A DNA stretch of 64,000 nucleotides from an uncultured Traorella sp. (GCA_944324265.1 CALUVS010000001.1:20566-84565), one strand, 5' to 3'; shown: positions 17,585 to 27,027, counted from the stretch's first letter. Translations and numbers: made by a program. Notes: generated by a model from the sequence alone, not told the origin.

Positions 17585-18142
17585 ATGATTATTGTAAATG
17601 ATTTAAAACCAGGACTTACAATTGAATACGAAAATGGTATTTACGTAGTTCTTGATATTTCTCACAATAAAACTGCTATGCGTCAGATGATCGTTAAAGC
17701 TAAAGCTAAAAACTTAAGAACAGGTACGATCATTGATTTATCTTTCACAGGCGGAGATAAGGTTGAACAGGCTCATATTGATAAAAGAGAAATGCAGTAT
17801 TTATATGATGATGGTACAAACTGCATCTTCATGGATAATGAAACTTATGAACAGTTAGAAATTCCAATGGAAAATTTAAAATGGGAATTGAATTTCATCA
17901 AACCAAATTCAAATGTCAACATTTCTTTATTTGAAGGGGAAGTTTTAGGTGTTATTTTACCAGATAAGGTTGCTTTGCAGATCGTTGAAGCTGAACCGGC
18001 TGTAAAAGGTGATACAGCTACTGGTGCAACGAAAAATGCTAAGCTGGAAACAGGACTTGAAATTCGTGTACCTTTATTCATCAATGATGATGAAATGGTC
18101 ATGGTTACTACTGCAGACGGCAAATACGCAGGAAGAGCATAA
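17585..18142 (+). CDS. efp: Translation elongation factor P, with atypical tip loop
   Basis: 185 residues with the three EF-P domains, which relieves ribosomes stalled at polyproline. AGAAGGAGTG precedes the ATG at 17585. The body is ordinary (NDLKPGLTIEYENG, AHIDKREMQYLYDDG, and a final domain with ETGLEIRVPLFI). The domain I tip is not: where B. subtilis has HVKPGKGAAF, this protein has HNKTAMRQMI. An ungapped alignment puts Met at position 32, the site of the modified lysine, with Arg at 33 and Lys at 29. So either a different residue is modified or the factor works unmodified. Confidence 0.93.
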   Translation: MIIVNDLKPGLTIEYENGIYVVLDISHNKTAMRQMIVKAKAKNLRTGTIIDLSFTGGDKVEQAHIDKREMQYLYDDGTNCIFMDNETYEQLEIPMENLKWELNFIKPNSNVNISLFEGEVLGVILPDKVALQIVEAEPAVKGDTATGATKNAKLETGLEIRVPLFINDDEMVMVTTADGKYAGRA

Positions 18143-18167
18143 GAATCAGGAAACTGATTCTTTTTTT
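18141..18167 (+). terminator. Terminator after efp
   Basis: AAGAATCAG and CTGATTCTT (9 bp, GAAA loop), then a run of T. Confidence 0.85.
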
Positions 18168-18176
18168 ATAAAATTC

Positions 18177-18205
18177 TTTACATTGCTGCTGGCAAAGACT
18201 ATAAT
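18177..18205 (+). promoter_or_regulatory. Promoter of the riboflavin transport gene
   Basis: TTTACA (18177-18182), 17 bases, TATAAT (18200-18205). Transcription should start near 18212, just before the FMN aptamer. Confidence 0.7.
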
Positions 18206-18216
18206 AAGGGTGACAA

Positions 18217-18324
18217 AACTTCAGGGTCGGGTGAAATTCCCTACCGGCGGTATACCCCGCGAGCCTTAGGGCATGAATCGGTGCAATTCCGATGGCGACA
18301 GTAAAGTCTGGATGAAAGAAGTTC
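18217..18324 (+). promoter_or_regulatory. FMN riboswitch (RFN element)
   Basis: The conserved RFN landmarks are present in order: CTTCAGGG, GGGTGAAATTCCC, ACCGGCGGTA, CCCGCGAGCC, GGTGCAATTCCGA, and the closing GGATGAAAGAAG. It binds FMN and here controls ribU. With a hairpin and T-run directly after it, control is most likely by premature termination when flavin is plentiful. Confidence 0.95.
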
Positions 18325-18335
18325 ATATTTCTTTT

Positions 18336-18367
18336 GGTTTCCTGCTGTTTTGTGAGAAACCTTTTTT
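18336..18367 (+). terminator. FMN-switch expression-platform terminator
   Basis: GGTTTC (18336-18341) pairs with GAAACC (18356-18361), followed by six T. A second overlapping hairpin (CCTTTTT with GGAAAAAGG, 18360-18379) lies between it and the ribosome site and is an alternative fold. Confidence 0.65.
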
Positions 18368-18397
18368 ATTGGAAAAAGGACACAAGGAGGAAAAAGT

Positions 18398-19003
18398 ATG
18401 TCAAAAAAATTTTTAAGTATTGATCGTATTGCACGCATTGGAGTTTTATCTGCGCTGGCTGTCATTTTAATGCTTTTGGAAATTCCGCTGCCTTTTTTGC
18501 CGCCATTTTATAAAATAGATTTTTCAGAAGTAGTTGTATTGCTCGGCGGATTTTCATTGGGACCATTGAGTGCCATGCTGATTGAAGGATTTAAAATATT
18601 GTTATTTATGCTTTTTAAACCGACTGAAACGGCTTTTGTCGGTGAATTGGCTAATTTTATCATTGGCTGTTCATTTACTGTACCTGCTGCTTTCATCTAT
18701 CAGAAGCATAAAACACAAAAACAGGCTATTGTCGGGATGACTGTCGGTACATTGATCATGATCATTGTGGGCGGTATCATGAATGCCTTTGTGCTTCTGC
18801 CGACTTATGCGGCAGTATTTCATTTGCCGATTGAAGAATTGATTGCGATGGGAACAAGTGTCAATGCCAGCATCAACAGTCTGACAACCTTTGTTTTGTT
18901 TGCGACAACACCGCTGAATCTGATCAAAGGAGTTGTTTGCAGCGGTATAGTCTTTGTTATTTACAAACGAGTCTCCCCATTTTTAAAAATCAAAAATCAT
19001 TAA
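18398..19003 (+). CDS. ribU: Riboflavin ECF transporter S component RibU
   Basis: 201 residues and about six membrane helices. The opening IDRIARIGVLSALAVILML and the segment LGPLSAMLIEGFKILLFMLF are RibU-like. It is the substrate-binding subunit that works with a shared EcfA1A2T module, which must be encoded elsewhere. ACAAGGAGG precedes the ATG. The FMN riboswitch directly upstream confirms a flavin ligand. Confidence 0.93.
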   Translation: MSKKFLSIDRIARIGVLSALAVILMLLEIPLPFLPPFYKIDFSEVVVLLGGFSLGPLSAMLIEGFKILLFMLFKPTETAFVGELANFIIGCSFTVPAAFIYQKHKTQKQAIVGMTVGTLIMIIVGGIMNAFVLLPTYAAVFHLPIEELIAMGTSVNASINSLTTFVLFATTPLNLIKGVVCSGIVFVIYKRVSPFLKIKNH

Positions 19004-19024
19004 AGCGAAGTCATTTCGCTTTTT
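19002..19024 (+). terminator. Terminator after ribU
   Basis: AAAGCGAA (19002-19009) with TTCGCTTT (19015-19022), ending in T. Confidence 0.75.
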
Positions 19025-19110
19025 CATTGCATTGAATTGCATTTCTTTTTCTGAAACAGTATAATTGAGAACGAAATTTTGTTATAATAAATGCGTTGGA
19101 GGTTTTGATT

Positions 19111-19866
19111 ATGGAGAATTATTCACGTGTAAAAAAATACGAACAATTACGTAAAGAAATAGATATGGGGACGGAGGATGAAATTCGCAGTGAAGAATTA
19201 AGCGAATATGCAAATAAATTAAATGAATTTGATCCAAAATTCTTTAAAAAGATGGAAGTGCAGAGTGAAGCACAGCCAACACGTATCAAAGATACAACAG
19301 AGAGTTTTCCAATGAAGGAGGACACTTTTAAAAATGAATATATGGATGATTTTATCCGTGAAGTCAAAGCCTACAATAAGGAAAAAGGATTGATTGAAAG
19401 TGAAATTACAGAAATAGATATTTTAAATCAATTGAGAAATCCTGTTCGCTTGAAAAGAGAAAACTATGTAAAAGAACTGACTTCTTCTCAGCCTGTACTG
19501 CGTACGGCAGAAGAAGAGAAATCAAATGAAACGATCCAGCAGTCAAAGATGGAAATTGCACGTCAGATCAAGGAATTGCTGAATGAGGAGCCAAGCGGCA
19601 GCGGCATGAATGTATCCAAGGTGGATATGGAAGAAAAGAAGATGCCGGAAGATGACAGAAATCAGGAATTCATTGAAAAGATCAATGAACAGACACAGCA
19701 GATCAAACTGCAGATGGATCAGCAGTCCAGTGACTTAAAGGAATTGAACACTGATTTGGATAAGACAAATAAAATGCTGAATGTCATTCTGATCATTGTT
19801 CTTTTGGCTTTGCTTGGGCTGATTGCCTTTATGGTTTACTGGATGTTAACTGGAGGAAATGCTTAA
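19111..19866 (+). CDS. Tail-anchored coiled-coil protein of unknown function
   Basis: 251 residues, highly charged. No signal peptide. A long helical region rich in Glu, Lys and Gln ends in a coiled-coil-like stretch (about residues 190-225). A single membrane segment follows (LNVILIIVLLALLGLIAFMVYW) with only a few residues after it. So it should sit in the cytoplasm, anchored by its C terminus. GGAGG at 19097 and a TATAAT at 19083-19088 precede it. It ends on the cmk start codon (TAATG), which suggests co-transcription with cmk-der-gpsA. I do not recognise a family. Confidence 0.8.
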   Translation: MENYSRVKKYEQLRKEIDMGTEDEIRSEELSEYANKLNEFDPKFFKKMEVQSEAQPTRIKDTTESFPMKEDTFKNEYMDDFIREVKAYNKEKGLIESEITEIDILNQLRNPVRLKRENYVKELTSSQPVLRTAEEEKSNETIQQSKMEIARQIKELLNEEPSGSGMNVSKVDMEEKKMPEDDRNQEFIEKINEQTQQIKLQMDQQSSDLKELNTDLDKTNKMLNVILIIVLLALLGLIAFMVYWMLTGGNA

Positions 19867-20531
19867 TGAAGATCAACATAGCTATTGATGGACCAAGTGC
19901 TGCCGGCAAAAGCACTATTGCACGATTGTGTGCTTCTTTGCTCAATTATTCTCATTTGGATACAGGGGCTATGTATCGCTGTGTAGGATATCAATCAAAG
20001 ATTGAAGGAATTGCAGAAGATGATGAAGAAGCCTTGGCTGAGATGATTCAGCGGATGAAAATTGATTTTGATGCGGAAGGGCATGTGTATATTAACCAAG
20101 AAGATGTGACATCGAAGATTCGTGATAATGAGATGTCAATGCGTGCCAGCAATGTTTCAAAATTAGCTAAAGTGAGAGAAAGTCTTGTAGCACTTCAAAA
20201 AGAAATTGCTAAAAACAAAGGTTATATCTTGGATGGCCGAGATATCGGAACAGTAGTTTTACCGGATGCAGAGCTGAAGGTATTCTTGGTTGCCAGTGTT
20301 GAAGCAAGAGCTAAACGCAGAATTTTAGAATATCAGGAAAAAGGAATTGTCTTTGATGAACAAGAAGTCATCGAAGATATCAAAAGAAGAGATTATCAGG
20401 ATTCTCATCGTGAGAATTCTCCATTGAAAAAAGCCAATGATGCTTATACATTGGATACTTCTGACATGAGCATTGAAGAAGTCAAACAATGGTTTATTGA
20501 TAAGCTGAAGGAAATGGGGGTATATCATTGA
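19866..20531 (+). CDS. cmk: Cytidylate kinase
   Basis: 221 residues. It phosphorylates CMP and dCMP. P-loop [10 protein letters not shown] at residues 7-16, the LDTGAMYR substrate segment, and [11 protein letters not shown] are the family marks. A large lid region with [21 protein letters not shown] follows. Its ATG overlaps the preceding stop, and its TGA overlaps the der start. Confidence 0.97.
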   Translation: MKINIAIDGPSAAGKSTIARLCASLLNYSHLDTGAMYRCVGYQSKIEGIAEDDEEALAEMIQRMKIDFDAEGHVYINQEDVTSKIRDNEMSMRASNVSKLAKVRESLVALQKEIAKNKGYILDGRDIGTVVLPDAELKVFLVASVEARAKRRILEYQEKGIVFDEQEVIEDIKRRDYQDSHRENSPLKKANDAYTLDTSDMSIEEVKQWFIDKLKEMGVYH

Positions 20532-21838
20532 TACACGGTGTAGTTGCCATTGTCGGCAGACCTAATGTAGGCAAATCGACAATATTTAATCGTATGATCG
20601 GAGAAAGAAAGAGCATTGTGGAAGATGTTCCCGGTGTGACAAGAGATCGCATTTATGGAAAAGCTGATTGGCTGACCAAGGAGTTCCGTGTGATTGATAC
20701 AGGCGGAATTCAATTGGAAAATCAGCCTTTTCGTGATGAAATTCAAATGCAGGTTGAAATTGCGATTGATGAAGCAGATACGATTGTATTTGTTGTCAGC
20801 GGTAAAGAAGGAATGACCAGTGATGATGAATATATTGCCAAAATACTTCGCAGAAGTAAAAAACCTGTCATATTAGCTGTAAATAAAATTGATGATTTTC
20901 AATTAAAAGATGCTATTTATGAATTTTATAGTTTAGGTTTGGGGGATCCGATTCCGGTGAGCGGTGTGCACGGCATCGGTATGGGTGATATTTTGGATAA
21001 GATCATTGAATCTTTCCCAAATAACAAACGCAATGAATATGAAGGAATGACGAAATTTGCTTTGATCGGACGTCCGAATGTCGGAAAGAGTTCTTTGGTC
21101 AATGCAATTTTGAATCAGGATCGTACAATTGTATCGAATATTGAAGGAACAACGCGTGATGCCATTGATACGCCTTTTAAGCGAGATGGCAAGGATTATG
21201 TTGTGATTGATACTGCCGGTATCCGCAAACGCGGCAAAGTTTATGAAAATGTAGAAAAGTATTCTGTTCTGCGTGCACTTTCTGCCATTGAAAGAAGCGA
21301 TGTGGTTTTAGTTCTGTTAGATGGGGAAACCGGTATTCGTGAACAGGATAAGCATGTAGCGGGCTATGCACATGAAGCAGGCAAGGGCGTTATCATTGTT
21401 TATAATAAATGGGATACAGTTGAAAAAGATGAAAGAACAATGAATGAGATTGAAAAGAAGATCCGCAATGAATTCTTATATTTAAGTTATGCACCGATTG
21501 CCTTTGTATCAGCGAAGACGAAACAGCGTGTTCAGACGCTGCTTCCATTGATTGATGAAGTGCATGATTATTCTTTATTGCGTATTCAGACAAATGTTTT
21601 GAATGAGGTGATCATGGATGCTCAGCTGATGACTCCGCCGCCAACTCATAATGGAAAGCGTCTGCGTATTTATTATTGTTCACAAGTGGCTGTAGCGCCT
21701 CCTACTTTTGTTTTATTTGTTAATGATCCGGAATTGCTGCACTTTTCTTATAAGCGTTTCTTGGAAAATAAGCTGCGTGAAGCATTTAACTTTACTGGTA
21801 CAACATTGCGTATTATTGCCAGAGAAAGGCAGCAGTAA
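20528..21838 (+). CDS. der: Ribosome biogenesis GTPase Der (TTG start)
   Basis: 436 residues with two tandem GTPase domains, needed for 50S assembly. G1 motifs are GRPNVGKST and [10 protein letters not shown]3 DTGGI and DTAGI; G4 NKID and NKWD. A C-terminal KH-like domain ([20 protein letters not shown]) follows. The only start that keeps the usual short N terminus is the TTG at 20528 with GGGGGT upstream, in the form TTGA overlapping the cmk stop. Confidence 0.96.
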   Translation: MIHGVVAIVGRPNVGKSTIFNRMIGERKSIVEDVPGVTRDRIYGKADWLTKEFRVIDTGGIQLENQPFRDEIQMQVEIAIDEADTIVFVVSGKEGMTSDDEYIAKILRRSKKPVILAVNKIDDFQLKDAIYEFYSLGLGDPIPVSGVHGIGMGDILDKIIESFPNNKRNEYEGMTKFALIGRPNVGKSSLVNAILNQDRTIVSNIEGTTRDAIDTPFKRDGKDYVVIDTAGIRKRGKVYENVEKYSVLRALSAIERSDVVLVLLDGETGIREQDKHVAGYAHEAGKGVIIVYNKWDTVEKDERTMNEIEKKIRNEFLYLSYAPIAFVSAKTKQRVQTLLPLIDEVHDYSLLRIQTNVLNEVIMDAQLMTPPPTHNGKRLRIYYCSQVAVAPPTFVLFVNDPELLHFSYKRFLENKLREAFNFTGTTLRIIARERQQ

Positions 21839-22830
21839 TGAAAATATTTGTTGCAGGAAGCGGTACTTGGGGACTGGCTTTATCGCAGATACTTTGTGAT
21901 AATGGTCATGAAGTAACGGTATATGCTCGTGATGAAAAACAAGTTGAAGAGATCAATACTTATCATACAAACAGAAAATATTTCGGCGATCAGCTTCTGC
22001 CGGAGAATATTATAGCTGTTCATAGTTTTGAAATGCTTGCTTCCAGTGATCTACTGTTATTAGCAGTACCGAGCAATGCAGTAGAGAGCATGTGCTTGGC
22101 AGTGAGAGAGTATATGACAAAACCTATGATCGTTATCAATACGGCCAAGGGATTTGATCCTGCTACCAATGATCGTATGAGTGAAGTAATTCGCCGATGC
22201 ATTCCGGAAGATAAATTGAAGAGTGTTGTTTCCTTGATTGGACCTTCTCATGCTGAGGAAGTCATTTTACGTCTGCTGACCACAGTCTGTGCTGTGTCTT
22301 TGTGTGAAGAAGATGCCAAATTTGTACAGGAGTTATTTTCAAATGAAACCTTCCGTGTTTATCGCGGGAATGATGAAATTGGTTCTGAATTAGGAGCGGC
22401 TATTAAGAATCCGATTGCTTTGGCCAGCGGTATGCTGACAGGATTAGGCTATGGGGATAACACAAGGGCTGCTCTGATTACCCGAGGACTGGCAGAGATG
22501 ATACGCTTTGGTATAAAGGCTGGGGCTCAGAAGGAAACGTTTATGGGCCTGACAGGCATGGGAGATCTGATTGTTACATGCACCAGTGTACATTCCCGTA
22601 ATTATCAAGCGGGTCTGATGATTGGAAAGGCAGATAATGCCGATGTATTTTGGAAGAATAATACGAAGACCGTTGAAGGAGTTCGTACAACCAAGGTTTT
22701 ATATGAATTAAAGCAGAAGTATGATATTTCAATGCCGATCGTTGATGAAATCTATCAGGTTCTTTATGAAGGAAAAAGTCCTTCACGATCTGCTAAAGAT
22801 TTGATGCTTCGTGAATTAAAAGCTGAATAA
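21838..22830 (+). CDS. gpsA: Glycerol-3-phosphate dehydrogenase [NAD(P)+]
   Basis: 330 residues. It makes sn-glycerol-3-phosphate for phospholipids. The N-terminal dinucleotide motif is VAGSGTWGLALSQIL (GxGxxG-like), with the catalytic-lysine segments NTAKGF and AIKNPIALASGML, then GLTGMGDLIVTC. The start overlaps the der stop by one base. The cmk-der-gpsA-spoIVA-hup order matches B. subtilis. Confidence 0.96.
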   Translation: MKIFVAGSGTWGLALSQILCDNGHEVTVYARDEKQVEEINTYHTNRKYFGDQLLPENIIAVHSFEMLASSDLLLLAVPSNAVESMCLAVREYMTKPMIVINTAKGFDPATNDRMSEVIRRCIPEDKLKSVVSLIGPSHAEEVILRLLTTVCAVSLCEEDAKFVQELFSNETFRVYRGNDEIGSELGAAIKNPIALASGMLTGLGYGDNTRAALITRGLAEMIRFGIKAGAQKETFMGLTGMGDLIVTCTSVHSRNYQAGLMIGKADNADVFWKNNTKTVEGVRTTKVLYELKQKYDISMPIVDEIYQVLYEGKSPSRSAKDLMLRELKAE

Positions 22831-22852
22831 ACAGGTGCAAACCTGTTTTTTT
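22829..22852 (+). terminator. Terminator after gpsA
   Basis: AAACAGGT and ACCTGTTT with a GCAA tetraloop, then T. Confidence 0.85.
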
Positions 22853-22933
22853 CTGACATTTCAAGAAATCAGAGTACTTTGCTTCTAAGCATCAGCACTT
22901 GTACATAGAGTGTAAGTGAATAAGGAGGAAAGT

Positions 22934-24412
22934 ATGAATACAATTGAAGTCCTGAAAAACATAGCGCAGCGATGTGGGGGCGATATATACTTAGGCATCG
23001 TAGGACCTGTGCGGGTAGGTAAGAGTACCTTTATTAAAAAATTTATGGAACAGACAGTTTTGCCTTATGTCAGTGATGAGTTTGAAAAAGCGCGGATGAT
23101 CGATGAACTGCCGCAATCCGGCGAAGGAAAGACGATCATGACGACCGAGCCTAAATTTGTACCGAATAATGCGGCATTGATTGAATTTGATGATGGCTTT
23201 AAAGTGAATGTACGTCTGGTGGACTGTGTGGGATTTGTATTCGATCAAGCTCAGGGATTCAAAGATGAAAATGGATTGCGCATGGTACGCACTCCTTGGT
23301 TTGAACAAGCCATTCCTTTTGATGAAGCAGCTAAGATCGGTACTCAGAAAGTCATCCAGGATCATTCTACAATCGGCATTGTTGTGACAAGTGACGGCAG
23401 TATTACTGATCTGCCAAGAGAAGCCTATGAACAGGCAGAGATGGAAGTGATTGAAGAATTGCAGTCTATCGGCAAACCTTTTATCGTCATCGTGAATTCC
23501 AAAAATCCGCAAGGTGTTCATTGTCAGAATATCGCCGAAAAGATGAAAGAAAGAGTAAATGTGCCTGTTTTATCTATGTCAGTTCAAAGCATGAGCCAAG
23601 AAGATATACTTTCCATCTTGAGAGAAGCCTTATATGAATTTCCTGTCAGTGAAATTTCTATTCAATTGCCGACCTGGATTGCCATATTGCATGAAGATCA
23701 TTGGCTGAAACGAAATATCAATGCTTCGATTCAAGCAGGAATGTCAGTCATAGAAAAACTTAGGGAAGTCGAAAATATTTTAGCTATTTTAAATGAGAAT
23801 GAATGGATTGAAAGCTGTCATATTGCAAATATTGATCCAGGAAATGGCAATGTCAATGTAGAGGTCAAAGCAATCAATGGCTTATATAATCAGATCTTAA
23901 AAGAAATTATCGGTGTTGAAGTAAAGGATAAAGCAGAATTATTGAATCTTATGCAGGAATTTTCTTTGGCTAAGAAGGAATTTGATGCAATTGCCAGTGC
24001 TTTGAAAATGGTCAAGCAAACCGGCTATGGCTTTGCCAGTGCTTCACTGAATGATATTCATTTATCCACACCTGAAGTTGTCAAGCAAGGAAATCGATAT
24101 GGGGTAAAATTAAAAGCGATTGCACCAAGCATTCATATGATCAAAGTCGATGTAGAAAGTGTGTTTGAACCAATTATCGGATCGAAGGAACAAAGTGAAG
24201 AATTGATTCGTTATTTATTGCGAGATGCCGAAACAAATAATCAGAGTATTTGGGATTCGGATATTTTTGGACGGAAGCTTTCTGATTTGATTCGGGATGG
24301 TTTGAATGTGAAATTATCGATGATTCCGGAAGCTGCAAGAATGCGTCTGCAGGATATTTTGACAAAACTTGTAAACAAAGGAAAAGGGAATGTCATAGCG
24401 ATTGTTTTATAG
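22934..24412 (+). CDS. spoIVA: Stage IV sporulation protein A (SpoIVA)
   Basis: 492 residues. The ATPase that polymerises on the forespore surface as the basement layer of the spore coat. The P-loop GPVRVGKST is at residues 24-32, and the family segments RMIDELPQSGEGKTIMTTEPKF (in two parts) and VDCVGF follow. AAGGAGGAAAGT precedes the ATG. It needs SpoVM as partner, not seen here. Presence implies real endospore formation. The terminator upstream separates it from gpsA, so it should have its own sporulation promoter. Confidence 0.96.
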   Translation: MNTIEVLKNIAQRCGGDIYLGIVGPVRVGKSTFIKKFMEQTVLPYVSDEFEKARMIDELPQSGEGKTIMTTEPKFVPNNAALIEFDDGFKVNVRLVDCVGFVFDQAQGFKDENGLRMVRTPWFEQAIPFDEAAKIGTQKVIQDHSTIGIVVTSDGSITDLPREAYEQAEMEVIEELQSIGKPFIVIVNSKNPQGVHCQNIAEKMKERVNVPVLSMSVQSMSQEDILSILREALYEFPVSEISIQLPTWIAILHEDHWLKRNINASIQAGMSVIEKLREVENILAILNENEWIESCHIANIDPGNGNVNVEVKAINGLYNQILKEIIGVEVKDKAELLNLMQEFSLAKKEFDAIASALKMVKQTGYGFASASLNDIHLSTPEVVKQGNRYGVKLKAIAPSIHMIKVDVESVFEPIIGSKEQSEELIRYLLRDAETNNQSIWDSDIFGRKLSDLIRDGLNVKLSMIPEAARMRLQDILTKLVNKGKGNVIAIVL

Positions 24413-24443
24413 TGAAATTTTTGTGAAAAAGCGTTAAAATCAG

Positions 24444-24472
24444 TTGTAATAAGTACGCCATCGTGTTATTAT
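24444..24472 (+). promoter_or_regulatory. Promoter for hup
   Basis: TTGTAA (24444-24449), 17 bases, TATTAT (24467-24472). Confidence 0.55.
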
Positions 24473-24498
24473 ATCCTAGTAATTGGAGGTTAATTTAA

Positions 24499-24780
24499 AT
24501 GGAAATTTTAAACAAAAAAGGACTTGTGGAAGTAGTAGCAACTAAATTAGAAATGACTAAGAAAGATGCTGCTGTTGTAGTTGATACAGTATTTGAAACA
24601 ATCACATCTTCTTTAGTAGAAGGAAATAAAGTAGATATTAGCGGATTTGGAAAATTCGAAGTGAAGACTCGTGCTTCTCGTACAGGTATCAACCCTGCAA
24701 CAAAAGAAAGCATTGAAATTCCAGCAACAAAAGCACCTTCATTCAAGGCTGCTAAAGCATTAAAAGAAGCTGTTAAATAA
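24499..24780 (+). CDS. hup: DNA-binding protein HU
   Basis: 93 residues of the HU/IHF family, the abundant nucleoid protein. The beta-arm sequence (FGKFEVKTRASRTGINPATKESIEIPA, read in parts) and the final FKAAKALKEAV are canonical. TTGGAGG precedes the ATG. Located directly after spoIVA, as hbs is in B. subtilis. Confidence 0.97.
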   Translation: MEILNKKGLVEVVATKLEMTKKDAAVVVDTVFETITSSLVEGNKVDISGFGKFEVKTRASRTGINPATKESIEIPATKAPSFKAAKALKEAVK

Positions 24781-24801
24781 GAAGCTTAGTGCTTCTTTTT
24801 T
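24779..24801 (+). terminator. Terminator after hup
   Basis: AAGAAGC and GCTTCTT with loop TTAGT, then T. Confidence 0.8.
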
Positions 24802-24819
24802 AATAGGAGGAGGTATAGG

Positions 24820-25494
24820 ATGGAACCATTACTTTATTTGTTTGGATTGCTTGTTGTCATTGCGGCACAAGGCTTGCTGCAAAGCAAGTATCACCAATAT
24901 CGCAGAGTGGAAACACATAGAGGTGTTCGAGGCTGTGATGTTGCTAGAATGATATTGGATCGCAATGGACTGTATTCAGTGGCGGTCAATGTATCTCAGG
25001 GAGGTACATTGTCGGATCATTATAATCCGGTAACGAAAACGATCAATCTTTCGCCTGAAATCTATTACAAATCAAGCATTGCCTCTGTTTCAGTTGCTGC
25101 GCATGAAGTGGGACATGCCATTCAGCATGCCCAAGGCTACAAATTATTGGCGATACGCAATCGTCTGCTGCCCGCAACACAATTTGCCAGTCAATTTGGT
25201 TGGTTTGCTGTATTCATTGGCTTGATTGCCAGCTTGACAGGATTCTTGTACTTCGGTATTGCTTTATTGATCATTATTGCTTTATTTCAGATTGTTACTT
25301 TACCGATTGAGTTTAACGCATCGAATCGTGCACTGGTGCAATTAAGTGAATCCGGTATTATCATGGAAGATGAAAGAAATGATGCCAGAAGTATGTTAAC
25401 AGCAGCGGCATTGACTTATGTAGCTTCATTGGTTTCAACTTTGGCCAATATATTCAGAATTCTTTTAATTGCCGGCAGAAGAAATAATGATTAA
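24820..25494 (+). CDS. Membrane zinc metallopeptidase, YugP family
   Basis: 224 residues. An N-terminal membrane helix (LLYLFGLLVVIAAQGLL), the zinc motif HEVGH in AAHEVGHAIQHAQGY, then two or three hydrophobic helices (FAVFIGLIASLTGFLYFGIALLI) and a C-terminal one. The segment LPIEFNASNRAL is typical of the Zn_peptidase_2/YugP family. Substrates are unknown. AGGAGGAGG precedes the ATG. Confidence 0.88.
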   Translation: MEPLLYLFGLLVVIAAQGLLQSKYHQYRRVETHRGVRGCDVARMILDRNGLYSVAVNVSQGGTLSDHYNPVTKTINLSPEIYYKSSIASVSVAAHEVGHAIQHAQGYKLLAIRNRLLPATQFASQFGWFAVFIGLIASLTGFLYFGIALLIIIALFQIVTLPIEFNASNRALVQLSESGIIMEDERNDARSMLTAAALTYVASLVSTLANIFRILLIAGRRNND

Positions 25495-25543
25495 ATTGAT
25501 GCAAATGTAAATGCGTGCATATAAAAAGGGTAGGAGGTATTTT

Positions 25544-27013
25544 ATGAAAAAATACATTTTACCCTTTTGTTTTGTATTTTCTTTGTTTTATCTATTGAAT
25601 CTGAATGTAAAAGCAGCTTCTACGAACAAGGCTTTGCTGCCTTATGAAGTGAACAGCATTACAGCCAATGAGAATGGTTTTGTGATTGAAGGATGGGCCA
25701 TGATCTCCAATCTTCAGCACTTTCAAAATGCTTCAACTCATAGTTATGAGCTTGTATTAAGTTCTTCTGATCAAACGATTCGCTATACATCACAGCCATC
25801 AGCCAATGATCAAACGGATACAATGCGTGTTTTCAATAAACCGCGCTGTGCAAACAATGCCACTTATCAGGAAGGATCCGTATGCTATTACGATTATCAA
25901 AATGTCGGTTTTCGATTTCTTGTTCCTTATGAAGATCTGACGGAAGGGAATTATACGGTCAGTTTGATTGTTCATGCCCACACAACACAGGTCAGCCAAT
26001 CCACGACCTTATTTTATCCTACACATGTACCTGTCATGCATGAAAAGGATGGTATGACATATAAAGCCAGAAGTGATCTGCAGGATACTTCTCTGCATGT
26101 TGTTTATGATGATGTCTTGGTACGTATTTCTCCGGATAAATACTCAGAAGTAAGAACGTCGGATAATTATTGCGGTTCGATGTATGGCTATCGTGTTTAT
26201 TTTGCTAAGAATACGACTTATACTCATGTATTTGACCGCATCAGCAACGGCGATACAACGTATTACAAAGTCGGTACTCAAAAGGCGACTTTCTGCAGCG
26301 CCAATCAGAATCAGACCAAAGAGGGAAGCGACCATTATTCCTGGATTCCCAGCAATTTTGTTGACTATGTCGGTGTCCCGCTGACTATTGAAGTAATTGC
26401 CAATACACCGCCAGTACTTACGGTGCATGAACATCCAACCATTCAGATAGGGCAGGCAATTGATCCTTTTGATTATGTCAGTGCCTTGGATAAAGAAGAA
26501 GGAGATCTTACTGATCAAATCATATTGCTGAAAGGCAAGATAGAACAAGAAGCAGGTGTATATGAATTCGTTTTTTATGTAGAAGACAGTCAAAAAGCCT
26601 ATGACATAGAAAGCATGTTTGTGGAAGTGGTTAAAGAAAATACACCGCCGGATATATTTGCGGCAGATAAAGTAATTTATCAATATACAGAATTTGATTA
26701 TTATGAAGATGTATCTGCCAGTGATTTTGAAGATGGTATTGTAGATATTCTTTGGTATGAAGGAGAAGTCAATGTTGAAGAATTAGGAATTTATTATGTC
26801 ACCTATTACTGCATGGACTCAGAAGGTTTAATATCAAGCAAAACTATTTCTGTTATGGTCATACGAAATCCAAGAGAGAAGATACGCTATATTGATGCTG
26901 AACTTCCTTTCTATGAAGAACCTATTCCCAGAAACTGGATCTATAAATATCCATATCTGTTTGAGCAATTAGAAAATCCGCGAATCTATGAAGAAATACA
27001 TATTCGTTTATAA
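25544..27013 (+). CDS. Secreted protein with Ig-like DUF5011-type domains
   Basis: 489 residues. A clear signal peptide (MKKYILPFCFVFSLFYLL, cleavage likely after VKA). The N-terminal 300 residues are beta-rich with cysteines in RCAN, VCYY, NYCG and TFCS, perhaps disulfide-paired. Two Ig-like modules follow, each introduced by a NTPP motif (about 295-375 and 375-455), with DPFDYVSALDKEEGDLTDQI and YEDVSASDFEDGIVDI as found in DUF5011. No LPXTG anchor, so it is either free or held by contacts. GTAGGAGG precedes the ATG. Function unknown; a surface or matrix role is inferred. Confidence 0.75.
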   Translation: MKKYILPFCFVFSLFYLLNLNVKAASTNKALLPYEVNSITANENGFVIEGWAMISNLQHFQNASTHSYELVLSSSDQTIRYTSQPSANDQTDTMRVFNKPRCANNATYQEGSVCYYDYQNVGFRFLVPYEDLTEGNYTVSLIVHAHTTQVSQSTTLFYPTHVPVMHEKDGMTYKARSDLQDTSLHVVYDDVLVRISPDKYSEVRTSDNYCGSMYGYRVYFAKNTTYTHVFDRISNGDTTYYKVGTQKATFCSANQNQTKEGSDHYSWIPSNFVDYVGVPLTIEVIANTPPVLTVHEHPTIQIGQAIDPFDYVSALDKEEGDLTDQIILLKGKIEQEAGVYEFVFYVEDSQKAYDIESMFVEVVKENTPPDIFAADKVIYQYTEFDYYEDVSASDFEDGIVDILWYEGEVNVEELGIYYVTYYCMDSEGLISSKTISVMVIRNPREKIRYIDAELPFYEEPIPRNWIYKYPYLFEQLENPRIYEEIHIRL

Positions 27014-27027
27014 AAGAAGAAAATCAA

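Noticed and set aside
22860..22933. A SigE-type promoter (CATAGAGT at 22904) for spoIVA
   Set aside because: The -10 matches only in part and no ATA-type -35 lies at the right distance. A sporulation promoter is expected there but cannot be supported from the bases.
26144..26683. A 179-codon antisense frame within the secreted-protein gene
   Set aside because: It lies fully inside a gene with signal peptide and ribosome site and shows no domain or start signal of its own.
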